19,247 bases of DNA. Source: CAZBQG01 sp964493945. GTDB lineage: Bacteria > Pseudomonadota > Alphaproteobacteria > Rhodospirillales > UBA2165. Of this stretch, positions 14,574-19,247 are shown in pieces. The translations under genes and the position numbers were made by a program. Positions within the stretch are counted from its first letter, which is position 1; every line of letters begins with the position of its first letter. Where the stretch lies: positions 1-19,247 of the forward strand of contig CAZBQG010000055.1 in the NCBI GenBank assembly GCA_964493945.1, in the 5' to 3' direction. The notes below the pieces were generated by a model. It saw only the letters and a list, made by a program, of their open reading frames with translations, searched no databases and was not told the DNA's origin.

Positions 14574-14606
14574 TATGTTTGACCATTATTCATATAAAAA
14601 AACAGA

Positions 14607-16334
14607 TTAGGTATCCGCCGACATATTGCTCCTTCGGGCAAAACGCCAACTGATGACCAAAAGCGGAAGAAAGGCGATCATGATCAGAACCGTCAAGGCC
14701 GCCGCGGAGTTAGGCGCGCCCATGGTCCACCGGCCCCAAACGATAGCCGGCAAGGTGACATTGTCCTGACTGATGAGGAACACGGCAACGGTCATTTCCC
14801 GGTAAACCAGAAGCGAGGTCCAGATCCATGCCGAAAGCATGGTGGGGCGCAACAAAGGAAGCATGATCCGCCTGACGGTGCGCAGCATGCTTAGGCCGGA
14901 GATATAGGCAGCCTCTTCCAGTTCCTTGTGAATCTGGATCATGGAGCTGTTCAGCGACCGGGTGGCGAAAGGCAGCCAGACGATCACATAGATGATCACC
15001 AGGATCCACACCGTCCCGTAAATCGGCACATAGTTCTGCACAAAATGCAGGGACAGCAACAGTGCCCCGATAGCCATCACGACGCGCGGAATGGTGTGGG
15101 GCAGGAACGCGCCGAATTCCAAGAGGTAGCGGGCCTTGGTGCGTGAACGTACCACCAGCCACGAAACGCAGAACGCCAGGATGAGGATCAGTGGCGGCAC
15201 CACACCCATCAGGATAACGGTATTTTTCAAACCTCTGACCGCGTATTCCCAGTTCATCTGTTCGAAGTTCGCCAGAGTTAACATGCGAAGAGCTTCCATG
15301 GTGGGGGCGACAACGAAGGGCAGGAAGGCCTGGAATGCGACCAGCAATATGGGAAGCAAAAGCCCGATGATAAAATAGGTAAGGATGAAGGCCCAGCAGG
15401 CAAAGGTCCATTTGCCGGGGTCGATCTGGGTCGCCCGGTATCCCTTGCCGGTGATCACCTGATAACGCTCTGAGCGCCGCAGCATCTGCACATACCAGAT
15501 GGTAAGCAACATGGCGACCCCGACCATGACCACCCCCAGGGCGGCGGGCATGCCAAATTCCGGCATGCCATCGGGGGGAAAGGCTTCGGTGAATACGTAA
15601 GTGCTGAAAACGAAAATACCGCTGGAAAGGCCGATCACCGCTGGAATATCAAAGGTGGCCAGACCAATGACGAAGATATAAATCAGCGCTGCCAGAATGG
15701 CCGGTCTGGCCAGGGGCAGGGTCACGCGCAAAATGGTGCGGCGAAAGCTCATACCCGCGGTCTGCGCCGCCTCTTCAAGGGCGGGGTTCATGGTCCTGAA
15801 AACCTGCACGCAAAGGACAAAGGCCAGAGGCGCCAGGGTTAACCCTTCTATCAGTCCCATGCCGGTGGGGGATTCCAGACTGATGGGCCCCTTTTCCAGA
15901 CCAAATATCCACATCAGAATTTTGTTCAAAAAGCCGATGCGGGGATGGGCGATGAAAGTCCAGCCCATACCGATAAAGACCGGCGGGATAAGAAGACCGG
16001 TGGTCATCAGCACATAGACCAGTTCCTTGGGACGGATGGTGGTCCGCTCTGTAATCCAAGCGACGGGCAGGCCCACCAGCAAGGCGACGAAGGTGGTCGC
16101 CGCGGCAAAGATCAAGGTGTTTTCAAATACTTCGAATACGAACTCATCACCGAACAGGTCGACATAGTTCTGGAATGAAGTCTTGGCTTCCTCCGTACCG
16201 AGCTCTCCGGTCTGGGTACTGACCCAGAAAAAGACCGCAACGATCGCAAACAGGGCAAACATGGGCAATACCGCCAAGGGCAGCAATGGCGATATGGAAA
16301 GGCGGTTTGAGAATGCGCTCAGAACCCGTTGCAT
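14607..16334 (-). CDS. ABC transporter permease, fused two-domain FbpB-like
   Basis: The 575-aa membrane protein has about 12 predicted TM segments, made of two BPD_transp_1 halves. Each half keeps the EAA loop that docks the ATPase: LEEAAQTAGMSFRRTILRVTLP in the first and LEEAAYISGLSMLRTVRRIMLP in the second. One polypeptide therefore supplies both halves of the channel, as in FbpB/HitB-type and some 2-aminoethylphosphonate-type importers. ATG 16334 encodes MQRVLSAFSNRLSISPLLPLAV, with a cytosolic basic start before the first TM. It is separated from the binding-protein gene by 250 bp of hairpin-forming DNA. The FbpB fold is often annotated as iron(III) transport, but many relatives carry organic acids, sugars or phosphonates. 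Confidence 0.92.
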   Translation of the reverse strand: MQRVLSAFSNRLSISPLLPLAVLPMFALFAIVAVFFWVSTQTGELGTEEAKTSFQNYVDLFGDEFVFEVFENTLIFAAATTFVALLVGLPVAWITERTTIRPKELVYVLMTTGLLIPPVFIGMGWTFIAHPRIGFLNKILMWIFGLEKGPISLESPTGMGLIEGLTLAPLAFVLCVQVFRTMNPALEEAAQTAGMSFRRTILRVTLPLARPAILAALIYIFVIGLATFDIPAVIGLSSGIFVFSTYVFTEAFPPDGMPEFGMPAALGVVMVGVAMLLTIWYVQMLRRSERYQVITGKGYRATQIDPGKWTFACWAFILTYFIIGLLLPILLVAFQAFLPFVVAPTMEALRMLTLANFEQMNWEYAVRGLKNTVILMGVVPPLILILAFCVSWLVVRSRTKARYLLEFGAFLPHTIPRVVMAIGALLLSLHFVQNYVPIYGTVWILVIIYVIVWLPFATRSLNSSMIQIHKELEEAAYISGLSMLRTVRRIMLPLLRPTMLSAWIWTSLLVYREMTVAVFLISQDNVTLPAIVWGRWTMGAPNSAAALTVLIMIAFLPLLVISWRFARRSNMSADT

Positions 16335-16362
16335 GACCAGTCTTTCAAGAAAACTTTCCCCC

Positions 16363-16414
16363 TAGTGTCCCGATCGCTAAATTCGCGAGGGCGAATTTAG
16401 CGATCGGGACACTA
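16363..16414. repeat. Perfect 24-bp inverted repeat (MITE-like hairpin)
   Basis: The left arm 16363-16386 begins TAGTGTCCCGATCGC. The right arm 16391-16414 is its exact reverse complement and ends GGGACACTA. The loop is GAGG. Both ends are TA, as left by IS630/Tc1-type insertion at TA, so a miniature transposon or REP-like palindrome is likely. No T-run follows on either strand, which argues against a simple terminator. Confidence 0.8.
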
Positions 16415-16425
16415 AACCAATTGAT

Positions 16426-16494
16426 CCAGTGTGATTCAGCTCCCGAAATTAGGCAAACTAAATTTGCCGGATTTCGGAACCATCACACTATGGC
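16426..16494. repeat. Imperfect long palindrome, second MITE-like element
   Basis: The left arm (CCAGTGTGATTC..., CCGAAAT, GGCAAA) matches the complement of the right arm (TTTGCC, ATTTCGG, TCACACTATGG) in three blocks with short mismatched gaps. It begins 11 bp after the first palindrome. The outer ends, AGTGTGA and TCACACTA, resemble the AGTGT/ACACTA ends of the neighbour, so both may be terminal-repeat remnants of related elements. Confidence 0.6.
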
Positions 16495-16512
16495 AAAACC
16501 TGCCCGGCCCCA

Positions 16513-16559
16513 CAGGTTGCCCCCGTGACCGTAGCGGACGGCACAGGGGCGGTATCCTG
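16513..16559. repeat. GC-rich hairpin downstream of the binding-protein gene
   Basis: CAGG (16513-16516) pairs with CCTG (16556-16559), GCCCC (16519-16523) with GGGGC (16546-16550), GTG (16525-16527) with CAC (16542-16544), and CCGT (16529-16532) with ACGG (16538-16541), around an AGCGG loop. It begins about 25 bp after the binding-protein stop on the leftward transcript. It is not followed by a U-run there, so it probably acts as an RNA-protecting stem or a leaky terminator. Confidence 0.5.
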
Positions 16560-16584
16560 CGGTAGGTCAGGTTTTGTTTTTTCG

Positions 16585-17724
16585 CTACTTCTTTTTGCTA
16601 CGGAAAATCTTCTTCAGTTTTTTCTGATAGCCGCGAAGATTGATCCCGTCTTTTTTCTGCTTCACCGAACGCTGCACGGTGCTCAGAATAAATATGGCCT
16701 TTGGATTCGCTTTGCGGAATTTGTTGACCACCTTCCGGGAGCGGGATTCCGGATATATCTCCAGATCATAGGCACCGTGTTTCCAAAGAAGATCCTGGCC
16801 CTGTTTGGTATGGACGAAGTTGATGAACAGCTTGCCCACATTGGGATTCTCGGCATTAACCGGAACGCCAAGATTGATCACGTTATCGCGGACGATTTCC
16901 TTGGGCACGATATGGGCCAGGGGTGCGCCACGCCTCTGATAGCGGACCGTGGCGTCCCGGCCACAATCAAAGATCAGAAAGGCAAACTGACCGCTGGCAA
17001 CCTTATCCAGAGAGTTGCAGCCGATAAATCCGCCGACGGAAGGTTTGAGCCGCGTAACGTAGCTGGTCATGAATTTCTCACCCAAAAGGTCCGGCGCCGA
17101 GAACTGATAAAATCCGGTGATATAAGGCGTAACCGCGACCTGACCCTTCCATTTGGGTTTGAGAACATCCTCGATGCTTTTGGGGATGTCGGCGCCTTTT
17201 ACCAATTTGGTGTTATAGACAATACCGACGACCCGGGAGGCAACAGCCATGCCCACACCACCCGGATTGACACGGTCCAATACCGCATTGGCGGGTGCGG
17301 GGCGTTCGACCAACCCATTCCAGTCGATTTTCATGAGCATGCCGCTACTCAGGCCGGCACTCATATGGCCGCCGCTGCCCAGGAAAGCATCGGTGCTGGA
17401 TTTCTGCTTGGCCTTATATTCCTGTGTCAGCCTGCCCAGATTGCCTGGGAAACTCCGCCCTTGGGTAAATTGAAGTTTGATGCTGGTACCGTATTTTTTG
17501 TTGATCTCGCGGACCATTTCGCCGATCCCGACATCGCCGCCAAAATGTCCTTCGGTCCAGAGAAGCTTCAAAACCCCTTCTTTCTTGGCACCCTCGATTA
17601 CTTTCTCCAGGGCGGCGGAGCGTGCCGCCGCGTCGCCGGGCAACAAGAACGCGCTCAGAAAGAAAAGTGCGCCCATGGCGCCCAACATATGAGTCAATGC
17701 TGAAAATCTTTGTTTCGGTAACAT
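16585..17724 (-). CDS. ABC transporter periplasmic substrate-binding protein
   Basis: The 379-aa exported binding protein has a signal peptide: MLPKQRF basic start, hydrophobic core about 12-29, probable cleavage after the Ala run in PGDAAA-RS near residue 34. The mature start ALEKVIEGAKKEGVLKLLWTEG and VASRVVGIVYNTKLVK are typical of the FbpA/AfuA-like (SBP type 6/13) class. The Tyr pair that binds ferric iron in FbpA is not obvious, so an organic ligand is possible. The start is ATG 17724, which has GGGGAGGG 6-8 bases upstream; an upstream TTG at 17742 has none. The last ~24 residues (356-379) are strongly basic, 11 Lys/Arg, and end in RSKKK, unusual for this class. It is the first gene of the importer operon and divergent from the MFS gene. 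Confidence 0.88.
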   Translation of the reverse strand: MLPKQRFSALTHMLGAMGALFFLSAFLLPGDAAARSAALEKVIEGAKKEGVLKLLWTEGHFGGDVGIGEMVREINKKYGTSIKLQFTQGRSFPGNLGRLTQEYKAKQKSSTDAFLGSGGHMSAGLSSGMLMKIDWNGLVERPAPANAVLDRVNPGGVGMAVASRVVGIVYNTKLVKGADIPKSIEDVLKPKWKGQVAVTPYITGFYQFSAPDLLGEKFMTSYVTRLKPSVGGFIGCNSLDKVASGQFAFLIFDCGRDATVRYQRRGAPLAHIVPKEIVRDNVINLGVPVNAENPNVGKLFINFVHTKQGQDLLWKHGAYDLEIYPESRSRKVVNKFRKANPKAIFILSTVQRSVKQKKDGINLRGYQKKLKKIFRSKKK

Positions 17725-17743
17725 GGTTATCCCTCCCCACAAT

Positions 17744-17756
17744 TTTGTTTAACAAA
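17744..17756. promoter_or_regulatory. Short palindrome upstream of the binding-protein gene, possible operator
   Basis: TTTGTT (17744-17749) and AACAAA (17751-17756) form a perfect dyad around a single T, between a candidate promoter (-35 at 17790-17795) and the Shine-Dalgarno of the importer operon. The position suits a repressor site. It is short and AT-rich, so chance is possible. Confidence 0.3.
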
Positions 17757-17766
17757 TGATCACCCA

Positions 17767-17795
17767 ATGGTTAGCTACGGGCTCCCACCTGTCAA
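17767..17795 (-). promoter_or_regulatory. Candidate promoter for the ABC importer operon
   Basis: On the minus strand a perfect TTGACA (17795-17790) is followed at 16-17 bp by TAACCA/AACCAT (17773-17767), a poor -10. The start codon is at 17724, giving a leader of about 35 bases that contains the TTTGTT dyad. No other -35 as good was seen in this gap. Confidence 0.35.
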
Positions 17796-17901
17796 CCCCG
17801 GGATATGGATTGGCTTAAGGGTTTGCCGTATTATTTTTATTATTATTGCCGTGATCGCCAGGATCAGATGAGTTAGCATTCTGGCCGAAAGAGACCTCCG
17901 C

Positions 17902-19158
17902 ATGAGTATTTCTCCCACCCTTAACCGCTATTTCGGCGGATTTGCCCGCGCGCTTTCGAGCCGCCGCTACCGGACCTACTGGACGGGCCAGCTCTTTCAC
18001 ATGCAGGGCATTTGGTTCTACCGCATCGCCGCCGGATGGCTGATGTTCGAAATGACCCATTCACCGGCCTGGCTGGGCGCCATCGGCTTTGCAATGACCG
18101 TCCCTATCTTGCTGATTTCACCCATTGCAGGCGCCGTTTGTGATCGGATCGGCCATCTGCGCATGGCGATCATCGCCCTTACCTGTGGTCTGCCGGTGAT
18201 GGTCCTGATCATGGCGCTGACCTGGGCCGAGCTGATGACACCCATCTTGCTGATCAGTTTGTTCCTGATCCTGACCACCTTTGTGGCCTTTGAATATCCC
18301 GGACGCCAATCCCTGGTCCCGTCCCTGGTCCCGCCGGAACATCTGTCGGAGGCCATGGCCCTTAATTGGTCGGCCTTTAACACCGCCGCCTTCACCGGGC
18401 CCCTTTTGGCCGGCTTGTTTCTGAGCCTGGGCGGCGCAACCCTCAGCTTTGGAGCCGTCGTCTTTACTTATTCGATGATGCTGCAAGCCCTGATACGCCT
18501 TCGGAGAAATGATGATCCCCCGGCCCAGTCATTGAAGTTTTTGGCACTGACCAATGATTTCCTGGAGGGGCTTCGCTATACCGGTGCCCATCGGCTCATC
18601 CCATTTGTTTTGGCCATGCATGTCATCGCCCAAATCCTGTTGAGGCCCTATGTGGACCTTATGCCAGGTATCGCCAAGACCGTGTTCGCCGAAGGGCTTT
18701 CGGCGCTGGCGACTTTGTTGGCGGCCTCCGGTGTGGGCGCCGTGATCGTTGCCGGCGTCATGACTTTCCTGGCAGGCCGCATCAACCTGGTCCGCACACT
18801 GGTCTTCAGTGCCTTGGCCGGCGTGGCCATGGTCGTCTTGTTTACCACCACCAAAAATTTATGGATTGCGACCCTATTGGTCGCCGTTTTGGGGGGGCTT
18901 CTCACCGCCGTCGGCATCGCCTCATCGACGCTTATCCAAGCGAGCGTCGATAACGACTATCGCGGCAGGGTGATCAGCATTCTGCTGGCCCTTTATGTGG
19001 GCGCACCCTCCCTTGGAGCGCTCGGCGTCGGCTGGCTTTCGGAGTTTATCGGGTTTCAGCTGGCCTTGGCCGCGGCGGCTCTGCTGTCACTGGCCGTAAC
19101 TCTCACTCTCATGCGCCCCACCCTCAAACGTGGCGCCGAGATGCCCCGGCCCGGATGA
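17902..19158 (+). CDS. MFS transporter (MFS_3 / EntS-like)
   Basis: The 418-aa integral membrane protein has about 12 hydrophobic segments and the MFS loop 2-3 motif GAVCDRIGHLR (77-87), with a central loop around LIRLRRNDDPPAQSLKF. The N-terminal LSSRRYRTYWTGQLFHMQGIWFYRIAAGWLMFEMT and the FEYPGRQSLVPSLVP segment are typical of the MFS_3 group, which contains EntS-like and other exporters. ATG 17902 has only a modest AAGAGA upstream. It is divergent from the ABC importer, sharing a 177-bp gap. Export of a pathway intermediate or an unrelated compound is likely; the substrate cannot be inferred. Confidence 0.88.
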   Translation: MSISPTLNRYFGGFARALSSRRYRTYWTGQLFHMQGIWFYRIAAGWLMFEMTHSPAWLGAIGFAMTVPILLISPIAGAVCDRIGHLRMAIIALTCGLPVMVLIMALTWAELMTPILLISLFLILTTFVAFEYPGRQSLVPSLVPPEHLSEAMALNWSAFNTAAFTGPLLAGLFLSLGGATLSFGAVVFTYSMMLQALIRLRRNDDPPAQSLKFLALTNDFLEGLRYTGAHRLIPFVLAMHVIAQILLRPYVDLMPGIAKTVFAEGLSALATLLAASGVGAVIVAGVMTFLAGRINLVRTLVFSALAGVAMVVLFTTTKNLWIATLLVAVLGGLLTAVGIASSTLIQASVDNDYRGRVISILLALYVGAPSLGALGVGWLSEFIGFQLALAAAALLSLAVTLTLMRPTLKRGAEMPRPG

Positions 19159-19247
19159 TCGGCAGCTTATAGCCCAGACTGTGTGAAAACTGGGGTCAGG
19201 GCTCATTAATTCAGATAGAAGATAACAATAGCGGCAATGCATATAGC
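19159..19247. other. Right-edge non-coding tail, possible mobile-element boundary
   Basis: No gene is visible in these 89 bp. The stretch ACTGTGTGAAAACTGGGGTC (19179-19198), followed by AGGGCTCATTAATT, has the look of terminal or flanking repeats I associate with insertion sequences or RAYT transposase genes, but this is memory-based and the window ends before any transposase. Confidence 0.25.

Larger units (their letters stand above)
16335..16584. other. Hairpin-rich spacer between binding-protein and permease genes
   Basis: This 250-bp gap lies inside one importer operon and contains three consecutive fold-back elements: a perfect 24-bp inverted repeat (16363-16414), an imperfect palindrome (16426-16494) and a GC-rich hairpin (16513-16559). 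I see no coding sequence. On the leftward transcript it lies 3' of the binding-protein gene. There it could stabilise that segment, attenuate read-through, or both, lowering permease relative to binding protein. The repeats look like small palindromic mobile elements that landed here. Confidence 0.7.

Noticed and set aside
16363..16414. CRISPR repeat or rho-independent terminator
   Set aside because: It is one palindrome rather than spaced direct repeats, and no T-run follows the stem on either strand.
16525..17703. Plus-strand open frame opposite the binding-protein gene
   Set aside because: It is antisense to a gene with signal peptide, Shine-Dalgarno and family motifs, and has no recognisable features of its own.

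Overview
The window is about 19.2 kb of GC-rich DNA with tightly packed, often overlapping genes. Protein style suggests an alphaproteobacterium, perhaps Rhodospirillales-like; this is an inference from gene types and composition, and no rRNA or tRNA marker is present. Most of it reads as a catabolic island for an aromatic or alicyclic acid, flanked by its own transport genes.

Layout. At the left edge (93-745) is a broken or frameshifted gene that joins a phage-tail-fibre-like C-terminal domain to a ricin-type beta-trefoil lectin. A two-gene plus-strand unit follows: a UbiD-family decarboxylase (920-2323) and an overlapping ArsM-like SAM methyltransferase (2320-2997). It converges on a five-gene minus-strand operon. 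In transcription order this encodes a single-subunit Mo/W-bisMGD oxidoreductase (9272-7071), an 88-residue orphan protein (7071-6805), a Cys-rich radical SAM enzyme of the MJ0619/Tes type (6808-5465), a benzoate/2-aminobenzoate-type CoA ligase (5439-3793) and an SDR (3776-3003). Divergent from it, across a 177-bp regulatory gap, is a plus-strand operon: a ThDP enzyme of the acetolactate synthase family (9450-11165), a crotonase closely resembling 6-oxocamphor hydrolase (11162-11932) and a 3-hydroxyisobutyrate-dehydrogenase-like enzyme (11944-12846). A VOC-fold protein (12938-13489) comes next.

The right third is transport. A three-gene minus-strand ABC importer encodes a binding protein (17724-16585), a fused two-domain FbpB-like permease (16334-14607) and an ATPase (14573-13491). 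Its binding-protein and permease genes are separated by 250 bp holding three hairpins, one of them a perfect 24-bp inverted repeat. A divergent MFS transporter (17902-19158) closes the window.

Working model (inference): the ABC importer takes up an organic acid, the ligase makes its CoA thioester, and UbiD, the Mo/W enzyme and the SDR reshape the ring. The ThDP enzyme and the 6-oxocamphor-hydrolase-like crotonase then open a cyclic diketone, and the dehydrogenase processes the product. The most novel element is the translationally coupled trio of Mo/W enzyme, 88-aa protein and Tes-like radical SAM enzyme, for which I know no described pathway.
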